This document shows, in pieces, positions 43,266 through 52,689 of a DNA stretch of 64,000 nucleotides. The DNA comes from Bacteroidales bacterium. Lineage in GTDB: Bacteria; Bacteroidota; Bacteroidia; Bacteroidales; JAADJA01. Under the pieces are notes generated by a model. The model did not search any database and had not been told where the DNA came from. It saw only the letters and a list, made by a program, of their open reading frames with translations. Made by a program: the position numbers and the translations under genes. Position 1 is the first letter of the stretch. Every line of letters starts with the position of its first letter. Location of the stretch: contig JAGVPB010000011.1 of assembly GCA_020052415.1 (NCBI GenBank), positions 1 to 64,000 of the forward strand, written 5' to 3'.

Positions 43266-44930
43266 ATGAAAATTATTTCCATTGTTGGTGTTAATTTATT
43301 ATTGATTATATTTTCTTTTATTGCTGTTTCTGAAAATGTTCCGGTTAATAAAGCCAGAACGGTTGCAGGGAATTTTTTTTGTGAAAAGGCTACGATTGGA
43401 TTTGAACAAATCAAATTTTACGATGAATATTCAATTTATGAAGGAGTGATACCTGTTTATTATGTGTTTAATATTAATGAAGGATTCGTAATTATTTCAG
43501 CACAGGATGTTGTTTTTCCGGTACTTGCGTACTCCTTTGGATCAAACTTTACTAATAACGGTTTTCCTCCGGCGTTTTCAGCCTGGATGAAAAGTTACAA
43601 ATCTCAGATTGTTATCGCTGCAACTGAAAACCCGGAATGCCCAGAAATCAATTCTAAAACATGGCTGAAGTATTCCAGCGAAAATTTTGTTGCTAAGAAA
43701 AACAGTACAACCGTTGGCCCGCTGATCCTTACAAACTGGAGCCAGGGCTGCTTTTATAATTCGCAGTTTCCAAACGATACAACCGCTCCCTGCGGGCATT
43801 TATGGACAGGCTGTGTGGCAACAGCTATGGGGCAGGTAATGAAATATTATAATTTCCCAGATTCCGGCACTGGCTCGCATGGCTATAATTCATCCTATGG
43901 CTGGGTTGAAGCGGATTTTGGAAATACACAATACAACTGGCAGGGCATGAACTATAATCTTGTTGCGGAGAATGAGGCGGTTGCAGAATTACTTTTTCAT
44001 TGTGCAATAAGTATTAATTCGCAGTTTTTCCCGGAAGGCACAGGTGCTTTTGATTTTAGCGCAGCCCAGGCTCTCGGTCAGTATTTTAATTACGGTCCCG
44101 GGGTACAGTTTTATTGGCGGGATAGTTATATCGGCGATTGGCTCGCCATGTTGCGAACAGAGTTAGATGAAGGCCGTCCGGTGATTTATGGTGGAGCAGA
44201 CAGTGAAACTAATTCGGGTCATTCATTGGTTTGTGATGGTTATCAGGACACCGCATTTTTTCATTTCAACTGGGGCTGGAATGGAACTTATAACGGCTAT
44301 TTTTATCTGGATTCGCTGATTGCCGGCAGCAATTATTTCGATTTTCAGCATGATGCTGTAACAGGCATAAAACCGAATATCACCGGGGTCATTGAAACTT
44401 TTCCTCCAGAAAATGTTGCTGCATCCATTGATGGAAAATCAGTCCTGCTTTCCTGGGACCCGCCAGCCTGGCCAGGAACACTTGAATTACTGGGATATAA
44501 TATTTTCAGAGATGGTATGGTTGTGAATCCCGCAATAATCATTACTGATAATTATTTGGATATTGAAGTTCCGGCAGGTGATCATGATTACTTTGTCAAA
44601 TCGGTTTACATCGGTGGTGAATCAGTTCCAACTGAAGTTTTGCCGGTTTACATCAGCGGAATAAATGATTACTCAATTAATTACTTAGATGTTTTCCCGA
44701 TCCCAGCCTCTGATTATATCGTAATACCGACCGGACAATTTAATACAAATCAATGTCAAATTTACATTTATGATGTGACTGGTTTTTTAATTTTCGAAAA
44801 GGAGTACCGTTTTGATAAGGATGAAGAATTGAAAATTTTACTGACCGATAAAAGTTCCGGATTGTTTATTTTGAAAATTCTTACTGACACACAAACGTTT
44901 TCAAGTAAGATTATAATCTCGCAAAACTAA
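43266..44930 (+). CDS. Secreted C10 family cysteine peptidase with type IX sorting domain
   Basis: A 554-aa exported protein. A signal peptide covers about residues 1-22. A propeptide like those of streptopain and interpain (to about residue 145; GFVIISAQDVVFPVLAYS) is followed by the C10 catalytic domain. Cys183 in HLWTGCVATAMGQVMKYY is the nucleophile and His319 in SGHSLVCDGYQ the base; FFHFNWGWNGTYNGYF is typical of the family. Then comes a fibronectin III domain (~375-460, PPENVAASIDGKSVLLSWDPP) and a type IX C-terminal sorting domain (~475-554: FPIPASDYIVIP, IYIYDVTG, SSGLFILKI). It is therefore predicted to cross the outer membrane by SprA. Confidence 0.93.
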   Translation: MKIISIVGVNLLLIIFSFIAVSENVPVNKARTVAGNFFCEKATIGFEQIKFYDEYSIYEGVIPVYYVFNINEGFVIISAQDVVFPVLAYSFGSNFTNNGFPPAFSAWMKSYKSQIVIAATENPECPEINSKTWLKYSSENFVAKKNSTTVGPLILTNWSQGCFYNSQFPNDTTAPCGHLWTGCVATAMGQVMKYYNFPDSGTGSHGYNSSYGWVEADFGNTQYNWQGMNYNLVAENEAVAELLFHCAISINSQFFPEGTGAFDFSAAQALGQYFNYGPGVQFYWRDSYIGDWLAMLRTELDEGRPVIYGGADSETNSGHSLVCDGYQDTAFFHFNWGWNGTYNGYFYLDSLIAGSNYFDFQHDAVTGIKPNITGVIETFPPENVAASIDGKSVLLSWDPPAWPGTLELLGYNIFRDGMVVNPAIIITDNYLDIEVPAGDHDYFVKSVYIGGESVPTEVLPVYISGINDYSINYLDVFPIPASDYIVIPTGQFNTNQCQIYIYDVTGFLIFEKEYRFDKDEELKILLTDKSSGLFILKILTDTQTFSSKIIISQN

Positions 44931-44956
44931 AACGATACCATTATTACCATCTTTTC

Positions 44957-44964
44957 TATCTTTG
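44957..44964 (+). promoter_or_regulatory. Bacteroidota -7 promoter element for lysS
   Basis: TATCTTTG, 82 bp before the lysS ATG. The transcript would carry the ACTAAATACTAA repeat in its leader. Confidence 0.55.
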
Positions 44965-45003
44965 CACCCTTTATTAAATAATGATTTCACCAGTCTTTAA
45001 ATA

Positions 45004-45041
45004 TTTACTAATTACTAAGTACTAAATACTAAATACTAAGC
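45004..45041. repeat. TACTAAA heptamer repeat in the lysS leader
   Basis: About five degenerate 7-bp units (ACTAATT, ACTAAGT, ACTAAAT, ACTAAAT, ACTAAGC) end 6 bp before the lysS ATG and lie downstream of its -7 box. Similar ACTAAATACTAACTACTAA words occur at 48245-48272. Confidence 0.85.
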
Positions 45042-45046
45042 AATAA

Positions 45047-46759
45047 ATGGAGTTGAACGAACAGGAACTGATCCGAAGACAATCACTGGACGAATTGCAG
45101 AAACTGGGAATTAATCCCTATCCTGCGGAGCCTTATGAAGTAAATGCAACAACGAAAGAAATCCAGGAAAAATTCGGTTCGGACAATACACTTTTTCAGG
45201 ATGTCAGCCTTGCCGGCAGGATCATGCAGCGACGTATCATGGGAGCCGCATCGTTTACCGAAATACAGGATTCAACCGGAAGGATACAGTTGTATTTCAA
45301 ACGCGATGATATTTGTCCGGGCGAGGATAAAACAATGTATAACAATGTCTTTAAACGCTTACTCGATATTGGTGATATTATTGGTGTAAGGGGTTATGTT
45401 TTTACGACACAAATGGGTGAAATCACCATTCATGTGAGAGAGTTTAAGTTGCTCAGCAAATCATTAAAAGTCCTTCCGGTTGTGAAGGAAAAGGATGATA
45501 AAGTCTGGGATGCCTTTACCGATCCGGAACAGAGATACCGTCAGCGTTACCTTGATCTGATTGTAAATCCAAAGGTAAAGGAAGTTTTTGCACAACGGGC
45601 TTTACTGACAAATTCGATGCGGTCCTTCCTGAACGGAATGGGCTATATTGAAGTTGAAACTCCTGTTCTTCAGCCTTTATATGGCGGTGCAGCAGCACGT
45701 CCTTTTAAGACTTTTCACAACACCCTCGGAATGACGCTTTACCTGCGGATCGCAAACGAACTATATCTTAAAAGGCTGATCGTCGGTGGATATGACGGTG
45801 TTTTTGAATTTTCGAAAGACTTCCGGAATGAGGGGATGGATCGTTTCCATAATCCGGAATTCACCCAGATGGAATTATATGTCGCTTATAAGGATTATCA
45901 ATGGATGATGAACCTGGTGGAGGAAATGGTCGAAAAAATTGCATTTGAAATGCATGGCGCTACGCAGGTTCAGACCGGTGAGCATTTGATTAATTTCAAA
46001 AGGCCGTGGAAAAGATTTACCATGTACGAAGCCATCAGAGAATTTACCGGAAGCGATCTTACTGATTTGCAGGAACCTGAAATTTTTGATGTTGCACAGA
46101 AGCTTGGAATACCAGTTGATAAAAGCATGGCCAAAGGAAAGCTTATAGATGCCATTTTCGGGGAAACCGTTGAGCCAAACCTCATTCAGCCGACTTTTAT
46201 CACCGATTACCCTATCGAAATGTCGCCGCTGGCCAAGAAGCACAGAAGTAAGGAAGGGCTTGTTGAACGGTTCGAGGCTATATGCAACGGAAAGGAAATC
46301 TGTAATGCTTTTTCTGAATTAAATGATCCTATTGATCAAAGAAAACGATTTGAACAACAAATGGAACTAGGAAAACGCGGAGACGAAGAATCCATGTTAC
46401 TGGACGAAGATTTCCTCCGTGCACTGGAATACGGTATGCCGCCCACTGCAGGCCTGGGAATCGGTATAGACCGTCTGACTATGATACTGACCAATCAACC
46501 GTCAATACAGGATGTATTGCTATTCCCTCAAATGAGGCCGGAGAGGAATATCCCGGTATCTGCTGAACAGGACTTTATTGACCTTGGAATTCCTGCTGAA
46601 TGGGTACCTGCTGTGATTAAGGCCGGTTATAAAACGGTTGCGGAATTGAAGTTAGCCAATCCTAATAAACTTATCAATGACCTTAGCGGTTTAAGAAAAA
46701 AAATGAAGCTTGAAATACCTGCTCTTAAGATTGAGGATGTAAAAAGCTGGCTTTCCTGA
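45047..46759 (+). CDS. lysS: Lysyl-tRNA synthetase, class II
   Basis: A 570-aa enzyme that charges tRNA-Lys. An N-terminal OB-fold anticodon domain (~55-160, [35 protein letters not shown]) precedes the class II core with motif 1 (~190-215, [27 protein letters not shown]), motif 2 ([23 protein letters not shown]) and motif 3 ([14 protein letters not shown]). A ~60-residue C-terminal extension ([24 protein letters not shown]...[11 protein letters not shown]) resembles a helix-hairpin-helix domain and is known from Bacteroidota LysS. Length fits that group. Confidence 0.97.
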   Translation: MELNEQELIRRQSLDELQKLGINPYPAEPYEVNATTKEIQEKFGSDNTLFQDVSLAGRIMQRRIMGAASFTEIQDSTGRIQLYFKRDDICPGEDKTMYNNVFKRLLDIGDIIGVRGYVFTTQMGEITIHVREFKLLSKSLKVLPVVKEKDDKVWDAFTDPEQRYRQRYLDLIVNPKVKEVFAQRALLTNSMRSFLNGMGYIEVETPVLQPLYGGAAARPFKTFHNTLGMTLYLRIANELYLKRLIVGGYDGVFEFSKDFRNEGMDRFHNPEFTQMELYVAYKDYQWMMNLVEEMVEKIAFEMHGATQVQTGEHLINFKRPWKRFTMYEAIREFTGSDLTDLQEPEIFDVAQKLGIPVDKSMAKGKLIDAIFGETVEPNLIQPTFITDYPIEMSPLAKKHRSKEGLVERFEAICNGKEICNAFSELNDPIDQRKRFEQQMELGKRGDEESMLLDEDFLRALEYGMPPTAGLGIGIDRLTMILTNQPSIQDVLLFPQMRPERNIPVSAEQDFIDLGIPAEWVPAVIKAGYKTVAELKLANPNKLINDLSGLRKKMKLEIPALKIEDVKSWLS

Positions 46760-46760
46760 T

Positions 46761-46786
46761 TTTAGGTTAAAATCAATGAACCTAAA
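46761..46786. other. Inverted repeat after lysS
   Basis: TTTAGGTT (46761-46768) and AACCTAAA (46779-46786) form a perfect 8-bp stem with a 10-nt loop just after the lysS stop. No T-run follows, so it may be a weak terminator or an mRNA 3'-end stabiliser. Confidence 0.4.
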
Positions 46787-46848
46787 GATGAAGATATTGT
46801 TTAATATGTACAAAACTATCTGATCGAAAATTTAAAAAATATAAAAGA

Positions 46849-48150
46849 TTGAACTTTAATGAATTTAGCCTTGATCCCCGGCTACTTGAAGGGATTGGCG
46901 CAATGGGATTTACAATCCCGACACCTGTACAAACCCAGGTAATACCAAAAATACTTGAAGGTAAGGATATCATCGCTTCTGCTCAGACCGGTACCGGAAA
47001 AACAGCAGCATTTCTTCTCCCTGTGGTTCACAAAATCATCACAACAAAACATGATGAGCATATAAAAGCTCTGGTCATCGTTCCGACACGAGAGCTTGCA
47101 GTACAGATTGATCAGCACCTGGAGGGATTATCTTACTTTACCCACGTCAGCAATATTGCTGTGTACGGCGGTACCGATGGTTCTTCATTCAACAGGGAAA
47201 AACAGGCACTGTCAGAAGGGGCTGATATTATTATTGGAACGCCGGGTCGCCTGATTGCTCACCTGAGCATGGGTTACGTGAAAGTAAATACGCTGAAATA
47301 TCTCATTCTGGATGAAGCTGATCGCATGCTCGATATGGGATTTTTCGATGATATCATGAGGATCATCTCCTTTCTGCCCGAAAAAAGGCAGAACCTGCTT
47401 TTTGCGGCTACCATGCCTTTTAAGATAAGGGAACTGGCCCGTAAAGTTTTGATCAATCCTGTGGAAATTAATATTGCAATTTCCAAACCGGCTGATAAAG
47501 TTTTGCAAGTAGCTTATGTGGTTTACGATGACCAAAAGAATGCGCTGGTGAAACACCTGCTTCAGGGGCGAAATCTAAGAAGTGTACTAATTTTTTGTTC
47601 GACTAAAGGAAAGACAAGACAATTGTTTAAGGAATTAAAAGTAACCGGCTCCGTTATCGGGGAAATTCATTCTGATCTGGATCAGAAAGAAAGGGAAAAT
47701 GTACTGATGCAATTTAAAAACCGTAAAGTGAATATTCTTGTAGCAACAGATATTGTTTCGCGGGGTATTGATGTTGAAGATATTGACCTGGTTATCAATT
47801 ATGATGTCCCCAACGACGGGGAAGATTATATTCACCGCATTGGACGAACCGCCCGTGCAGAGGCCGAAGGTATTGCAATTACTCTTATAAGTGAAAAGGA
47901 ACAGAGAAAATTCCGACAAATTGAAGAGATGTTGGGTAATCCTGTTATGAAATCACCTTTGCCATCGCACCTTGGCGAAGCACCTTTGTATAATCCCGGC
48001 AAGGCTGGAGGTAATGAAAGACGAAAGTCCGGAGGAAGAAGTAATCAGGGCAGAAGAAATGACGGTAATAAAAGTGGCAGCGGCAGGAACAGTGGCAGTG
48101 CCAGAGGCAGTGGCAGGAGAAGCAGCTATGGCAGAAGCGGGAGGGGATAG
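46849..48150 (+). CDS. DEAD-box RNA helicase with a repeat-coded RG-rich tail
   Basis: A 433-aa RNA helicase of the RhlE/DeaD group. It starts at TTG; there is no nearby in-frame ATG. Motifs: Q motif GFTIPTPVQTQVIP, motif I AQTGTGKTAAF, Ia PTRELAVQ, Ib TPGRL, II DEADRMLDMGF, III AAT (usually SAT), IV LIFCSTK, V ATDIVSRGIDV, VI HRIGRTARA. After residue ~375 comes a Gly/Arg/Ser/Asn-rich tail (GGRSNQGRRNDGNKSGSGRN...). The DNA for this tail consists of GGCAGTGGCAG-like words as in the composite repeats, and the word repeats continue beyond the stop. RG tails bind RNA, so the tail is probably functional whatever its origin. Confidence 0.94.
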   Translation: MNFNEFSLDPRLLEGIGAMGFTIPTPVQTQVIPKILEGKDIIASAQTGTGKTAAFLLPVVHKIITTKHDEHIKALVIVPTRELAVQIDQHLEGLSYFTHVSNIAVYGGTDGSSFNREKQALSEGADIIIGTPGRLIAHLSMGYVKVNTLKYLILDEADRMLDMGFFDDIMRIISFLPEKRQNLLFAATMPFKIRELARKVLINPVEINIAISKPADKVLQVAYVVYDDQKNALVKHLLQGRNLRSVLIFCSTKGKTRQLFKELKVTGSVIGEIHSDLDQKERENVLMQFKNRKVNILVATDIVSRGIDVEDIDLVINYDVPNDGEDYIHRIGRTARAEAEGIAITLISEKEQRKFRQIEEMLGNPVMKSPLPSHLGEAPLYNPGKAGGNERRKSGGRSNQGRRNDGNKSGSGRNSGSARGSGRRSSYGRSGRG

Positions 48151-48152
48151 AG

Positions 48153-48273
48153 GTTTAAAGTTTCGGTTTCAAGTCAGTTCTCAGTTCTCAGTTTTCTATC
48201 TTTGTTCTCTGTTTTCGGTCACAAGTCTCGTTTCTCAAGTCTAAATACTAACTACTAAATACTAACTACTAAG
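48153..48273. repeat. Composite word repeat after the helicase gene
   Basis: Between the convergent helicase and yebC genes lie AAGTTTC/GGTTTC words, then AGTTCTC repeats, TTGTTCTCTGTTTTC words and finally ACTAAATACTAACTACTAA units. The last unit type is the same as in the lysS leader, and the TTCTCAG words recall the TTCTGAG part of locus 1. Confidence 0.8.
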
Positions 48274-48280
48274 TTCCCCT

Positions 48281-48991
48281 TCACGCAATATTAGTGTAAA
48301 CGGCCTGCACGTCCTCATCATCTTCAATCTTATCCAGCATCTTTTCGATATCAGTTAGTTGTTCTTCAGTGAACTCTACCGGTGAATTAGGAATGCGCTG
48401 AAGGTTTGCTTTGGTTATGGAAATCCCTTTGTCTTCAAAGGCTTTCGACAGGGTTCCGAAGTCGATATAATCGGCATAAGCCCATATTTTATCATCCTCA
48501 ACAATGATCTCCTGCAAACCGGCATCTATAAGCTCCAGTTCGAGTTCTTCAATATTGATTTCGGGAGTTTTATCAAATTCAAAAACGGCTTTACGAGAAA
48601 ACATGAACTCGAGAGAGCCGGTAGGTACCATTGAACCGCCGAGCCTGTTGAAATAGGATTTTACATTCGCAACTGTACGGGTGGTATTGTCGGTAGCACA
48701 TTCCACGAAAACCAGTACGCCGTGCGGCCCTTTGCCTTCATAAAACACTTCCGCGATGGCTTCTGCATCTTTTCCGAGTGAACGCTTAATGGCAGCTTCA
48801 ATGTTATCTTTCGGCATATTCTGAGCCTTGGCATTCTGGATGGCGGTACGCAGCCTCGGGTTCATTTCCGGATCAATGCCACCCTCTTTTGCAGCCATAG
48901 TAATGGTTTTGCCAAGCTTAGGAAACGTTTTCGACATCTTATCCCAGCGTTTTTCTTTCGATGCCCTGCGGTATTCAAATGCTCTTCCCAT
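48281..48991 (-). CDS. YebC/PmpR family DNA-binding regulator
   Basis: A 236-aa protein. The family N-terminus [21 protein letters not shown] is followed by [44 protein letters not shown] and [19 protein letters not shown]; a small C-terminal domain ends with the acidic [13 protein letters not shown]. YebC-type proteins regulate transcription (PmpR, RuvC operon regulator) and newer work links related TACO1 and YebC2 to translation of difficult proline-rich sequences. It is divergent from the WG-repeat gene. Confidence 0.95.
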   Translation of the reverse strand: MGRAFEYRRASKEKRWDKMSKTFPKLGKTITMAAKEGGIDPEMNPRLRTAIQNAKAQNMPKDNIEAAIKRSLGKDAEAIAEVFYEGKGPHGVLVFVECATDNTTRTVANVKSYFNRLGGSMVPTGSLEFMFSRKAVFEFDKTPEINIEELELELIDAGLQEIIVEDDKIWAYADYIDFGTLSKAFEDKGISITKANLQRIPNSPVEFTEEQLTDIEKMLDKIEDDEDVQAVYTNIA

Positions 48992-49041
48992 AAATTTGAG
49001 TTATTGAAAAGTTTAAAGTATTATCATCCTATTATCTGCGG

Positions 49042-49070
49042 CAAAATTATAACTTGCTGCTGGATAACAA
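49042..49070 (-). promoter_or_regulatory. Bacteroidota promoter for yebC (TTG-N18-TAATTTTG)
   Basis: On the minus strand TTG (49070-49068) and TAATTTTG (49049-49042) are 18 bp apart, 50 bp before the YebC start. Confidence 0.6.
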
Positions 49071-49092
49071 ACTTTTGTATTAAAAAATCTCA

Positions 49093-49100
49093 TATTTTTG
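49093..49100 (+). promoter_or_regulatory. Bacteroidota -7 promoter element
   Basis: TATTTTTG, 29 bp before the ATG of the WG-repeat gene. A TTTTG at 49073-49077 gives a short 15-bp spacing. Confidence 0.45.
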
Positions 49101-49129
49101 GAAATAATTAAACCGAAAAATGAGCTGTT

Positions 49130-50374
49130 ATGATCAGGAATATCTTAATCATCATTCTGTTAAGCAATTTACACGCAGCATTCTCGCAACATCTTGTGGC
49201 ATTTGCCAGAATAGAAAATTACTGGGGAGTTATCAATGATAAAAACGAATTTGTCATTGATTCAACTTTTGATTATATGTACAGGCAATCTCTTGATTTT
49301 ATCCCACCCTCGATAAAAGCTAAGATAATATTTGCTCCTGAGGAGAACCTGTTTAAGTTCCGTGATCATAACCGGTTCGGATTCATGGATAGAAACGGCA
49401 CCATCATTATTCCGGCGGAATTTGATAATTCAACTGACTATAAAAATGGTTTTGCGATTGTTAAAGAAAAAGACAAGTGGGGCATTATTAATAAAAAGGG
49501 AGAATTTTTGTTTGAGCCGGTCAAAGTAGAAATATCGGGTTTTGCAGATGGAATGATTCTAATAAAGAAAGACTTTAAATTCGGATTTTTGAATTTATCC
49601 GGCAAAGTAATAGCGGATCCTGATTTCAAGGAAGCCGGTAATTTCAGCGAAGACCTTGCACGGGCTTTGTATAAAGGCAAATGGGGTTACTTGAATTCAA
49701 ATGGCGACTGGGCAATTCAGCCGAAGTATAGCGAAGCATACAGCTTCGAAAGAGGACAGGCTGTTGTCGAAATTTCCGGAAAGTGGGGAATTATTGACAA
49801 ATCAGGATCATTTATTGTTTCTCCTGAATATGAAAACATCAAACCAGTGTGGGAAGGGATGTACAGAACAAAACAAAATGGTTTATGGGGTTTCCTGGAT
49901 ACTGCCGGAGTTCTGAGGATTGAATGTACTTATGATGGTGTACAAAATTTTTCGGAGGGGGTGGCTCCGGTTATGCAATCCGATTTGTGGGGTACAGTTG
50001 ATGAAAACGGGAATATCAGAATTAAATGTAAATACCAGGATGTAGCAAGATGTATTGGATCATTTATTCGTGTAAAGTCTGATGGCCTGTGGGGCTATTT
50101 TGATAAATTTGGCAATGTAATCACACCAACTATTTACACAAATGCTGAAGATTTTTCTGAAGGCCTTGCCTCGGTAAAATTTAACGAACTGTTCGGATTT
50201 ATAAATGACAAAGGGAACAAAGTCATAGACTTCCAATATGCGAAAACCTCAGACTTCCGAAACGGACTTTGCCGTGTGAGGAATGAATTAAAATGGGGAT
50301 ACATCAACAAAGAAGGGATTTATGTGATACCGCCTGTATATCGCAATGCTGAAGATTTTATGCTGGTGGAATAA
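49130..50374 (+). CDS. WG-repeat protein, exported
   Basis: A 414-aa protein with a signal peptide (residues 1-19, ending FSQ) followed by about nine to ten WG beta-leucine-rich-like repeats: pattern (K/L)WG(I/Y/F)hN/DxxGxhhhxPxYxxhxxFxxGhA. Clear units include KWGIINKKGEF, KWGYLNSNGDW, KWGIIDKSGSF, LWGFLDTAGVL, LWGTVDENGN and LWGYFDKFGN. WG-repeat proteins often act as binding scaffolds outside the cell, some with KWG/LRR-type ligand recognition; no catalytic part is seen. No lipobox is visible; the protein is probably periplasmic or surface-exposed. Confidence 0.9.
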   Translation: MIRNILIIILLSNLHAAFSQHLVAFARIENYWGVINDKNEFVIDSTFDYMYRQSLDFIPPSIKAKIIFAPEENLFKFRDHNRFGFMDRNGTIIIPAEFDNSTDYKNGFAIVKEKDKWGIINKKGEFLFEPVKVEISGFADGMILIKKDFKFGFLNLSGKVIADPDFKEAGNFSEDLARALYKGKWGYLNSNGDWAIQPKYSEAYSFERGQAVVEISGKWGIIDKSGSFIVSPEYENIKPVWEGMYRTKQNGLWGFLDTAGVLRIECTYDGVQNFSEGVAPVMQSDLWGTVDENGNIRIKCKYQDVARCIGSFIRVKSDGLWGYFDKFGNVITPTIYTNAEDFSEGLASVKFNELFGFINDKGNKVIDFQYAKTSDFRNGLCRVRNELKWGYINKEGIYVIPPVYRNAEDFMLVE

Positions 50375-50761
50375 AATTAAATTAAGGATTGGTTTCCAAG
50401 TTTTCAATTTTCATTTGTTAATCGGGTTTTTAATATCTGGTATTTCCATTTATAAAAATTCATAATCTATTATCATCCCTGATAATTTCTGAGATAAAAT
50501 CCGGATAGTTTCTACCTAAAAGCATCCTGGCATATCAATTATCCCAGGTTCTCAATGGAAAGTAAGCTTTTAATTTGTTCTGTTACAGTAGTTCCGGTCA
50601 TGTATCCACTTCCTGTAACATTTAATCCGGTTGTTAAAAATAACTTAAAATTATACTGATATCAAAATAATTCTGTTATATAAAAAATGATTATCGTGTA
50701 CACGGATATGGTTTACATTTTTCGCAACAAAGCAGAATTTATAAACTAATAAACAGAAAAC
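50375..50761. other. Intergenic stretch without a visible gene
   Basis: 387 bp of AT-rich DNA. I see no long frame, hairpin, word repeat or RNA gene. A weak CATTTTTCGC-type -7 match occurs about 40 bp before the next ATG. Confidence 0.5.
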
Positions 50762-51988
50762 ATGAAAAAGATCATTGGAAAAGTAATAGTAATAATTTGT
50801 GTTACGGCAATGATTTCAGCATTGCCAGCACGAATGGCAATAGCACAACCGGGCGTAAGTGTATCCTTTCAGGTTTTTTATGATGAATTATCCCCTTACG
50901 GACAATGGATTGATGATCCGGTTTATGGTTATATCTGGGCTCCTTCGGTCAGCCCGGGTTTTCGTCCGTATTTTTCAGGAGGATATTGGGTAATGACCGA
51001 TTATGGAAACATGTGGATTTCAGATTATGCATGGGGCTGGGCCCCGTTTCATTATGGCCGCTGGACTTATGACAGTTTCTATGGTTGGGTCTGGATACCC
51101 GATACGGTTTGGGGACCTGCGTGGGTATGCTGGCGGTCCAGTCCTGGCTATTACGGATGGGCACCCCTGAGCCCGGGAATAAGTGTATCAATGTCCTTTG
51201 CAAGCTATAATCCTCCTTCAGACTGGTGGGTATTTATTCCTCCTGCTTATATACATCACCCCAGATGGCACAACCATTATGACGGACCACAAAACAACTT
51301 CACCATCGTTAACCAGACGACTGTTATAAATCATACTTACAGGAATAATAAACATACATACATTACCGGGCCGCGAAGCGATGAAGTCAGGAATGCCTCA
51401 CACAAAGATGTGACTGTATATAAAGTGCAGGACAGAAAAAAACCGGGAATCAGTGCATTGCAAAATAATACTGTAAGTATATATCGTCCATCCATTGATA
51501 AATCAAAAGGGAATGCAGTTCCGCATAAAGTTAAAAAAGCAGAACACCCAATTGGTAAGGCTCAGGACATGAATACGAGCAGTAAAAACCGTAATTCTGA
51601 ACAGGTAAGAAACAAAAATTCGCAGCAGCTCAATATTCCGGATCAGAGACAACCTGTAAAACGAACTGTTCCCGGTCAAAAACAACCTGTAAAGAAAACT
51701 GGACCTGAACAAAAGGCTAAGGAAAAAAACAACAGTCCTGTAAATAAACCATCTGTTAATAAAACGGGCACTGAACAAAAGGGAAATGTAAAACAAGGTG
51801 TAAAAAAGACAGCTCCCAGGCAAAATACCTTTAGCCCAAAGAAACAACAGGAACGCGGCACGCAGCAATCACCAGCGCCACAACAGAATACAAAGTCAAA
51901 GACAAATGTACAAGAGAAGAAATCCGGAGTAAAACAGGAGGGTGGGAAATCGAAAAATACAAGTCCGCATAATCCGAAAAAGAAATAG
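50762..51988 (+). CDS. DUF6600 / YXWGXW-type exported protein
   Basis: A 408-aa protein with a signal peptide (1-28, ending AIAQ). Residues ~35-160 are very rich in Tyr, Trp, Gly and Pro with repeats like LSPYGQWIDDPVYGYIWAP, GGYWVMTDYGNMW, YAWGWAPFHYGRW, FYGWVWIPDTVWGPAWVCWR and YYGWAPL, the DUF6600 pattern. The C-terminal ~200 residues are low-complexity and basic (KQPVKKT, EQK, NKPSVNK units), probably disordered. Function is unknown; Trp/Tyr-rich repeats of this type suggest a role at the cell envelope. Confidence 0.85.
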   Translation: MKKIIGKVIVIICVTAMISALPARMAIAQPGVSVSFQVFYDELSPYGQWIDDPVYGYIWAPSVSPGFRPYFSGGYWVMTDYGNMWISDYAWGWAPFHYGRWTYDSFYGWVWIPDTVWGPAWVCWRSSPGYYGWAPLSPGISVSMSFASYNPPSDWWVFIPPAYIHHPRWHNHYDGPQNNFTIVNQTTVINHTYRNNKHTYITGPRSDEVRNASHKDVTVYKVQDRKKPGISALQNNTVSIYRPSIDKSKGNAVPHKVKKAEHPIGKAQDMNTSSKNRNSEQVRNKNSQQLNIPDQRQPVKRTVPGQKQPVKKTGPEQKAKEKNNSPVNKPSVNKTGTEQKGNVKQGVKKTAPRQNTFSPKKQQERGTQQSPAPQQNTKSKTNVQEKKSGVKQEGGKSKNTSPHNPKKK

Positions 51989-52013
51989 GCGTAGAAAACG
52001 ATGAATTGATATT

Positions 52014-52135
52014 CATGGCTGGTTGCTTGTTGCCGGTAACTTGTTGCAGGTATAAGTTACAGTTGCCGACTTTGCACTGCCTGCTACGGCTGCTACTGCA
52101 ACTTTATCCTTTTACTTTTATCTTTTACTTTCCTA
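52014..52135. repeat. Composite degenerate word repeat, locus 3
   Basis: On the + strand: GGTTGCTTGTTGCCGG/TAACTTGTTGC words, then GTTGCCGACTTTGCACTGCC, CTGCTACGGCTGCTACTGC, then ATCCTTTTACTTTTATC. This is the locus 1 order without the TTCTGAG part. It lies upstream of the small membrane protein gene. Confidence 0.75.
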
Positions 52136-52216
52136 TTTTTCAAATCCCTGAAATCAATTTTCCTCCCGGATTGTTTACAATAACTGTATCACTATAAGGA
52201 TTTAAACTTTTAACCT

Positions 52217-52663
52217 ATGAAAACATTGAAGACCCTGATAATACTGCTCAACGGACTGGTAATCGTTCTGGGGTATATATTTGCCGCGATGTATTTGTTC
52301 CGTCCTGAATTCATGAGCTACCATTCGGTGGCTGTTCATCAAACCTGGTCGCAGGTTGATACTCAGATTCAGGTTTTGATCCTTGCCCTGATGAGAGTTT
52401 CGGGAGGCGGATGGCTTGGTGTAAGTGTTGCAATGAGCATATTGCTGGGTCGTTATTACCGGACCGAAAGATTCTGGCTCATAGTCGCAATCTTTTTTAC
52501 TGGTATTGCCATTCTTCTTCCAACATTGTATGCCACTCTTTTTGTCAAAAGCCACAGTGAAGCGAATCCACCATGGATTGCAGCGCTGGTAGCGGTCGCT
52601 ATACTCCTGATCGCCCTGGTATTATCGAAAATAAGAAGCAACTTGATGAAGCGGAAAGCATAA
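52217..52663 (+). CDS. Small integral membrane protein of unknown function
   Basis: A 148-aa protein with four predicted transmembrane helices (residues ~7-28, ~55-80 with RVSGGGWLGVSVAMSILLG, ~86-108 and ~120-140). A short outer loop (RPEFMSYHSVAVHQTW) follows the first helix. The RVSGG.WL turn is found in several small uncharacterised bacterial membrane proteins. No catalytic motif. It sits alone between two word-repeat blocks. Confidence 0.75.
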   Translation: MKTLKTLIILLNGLVIVLGYIFAAMYLFRPEFMSYHSVAVHQTWSQVDTQIQVLILALMRVSGGGWLGVSVAMSILLGRYYRTERFWLIVAIFFTGIAILLPTLYATLFVKSHSEANPPWIAALVAVAILLIALVLSKIRSNLMKRKA

Positions 52664-52689
52664 ACAATGCAGGGAGCAGGATAAGTATG

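Noticed and set aside
51503-52016. Minus-strand Phe/Leu/Cys-rich frames opposite the DUF6600 gene
   Set aside because: They mirror the low-complexity Lys/Gln/Pro-rich tail of the real gene on the other strand.
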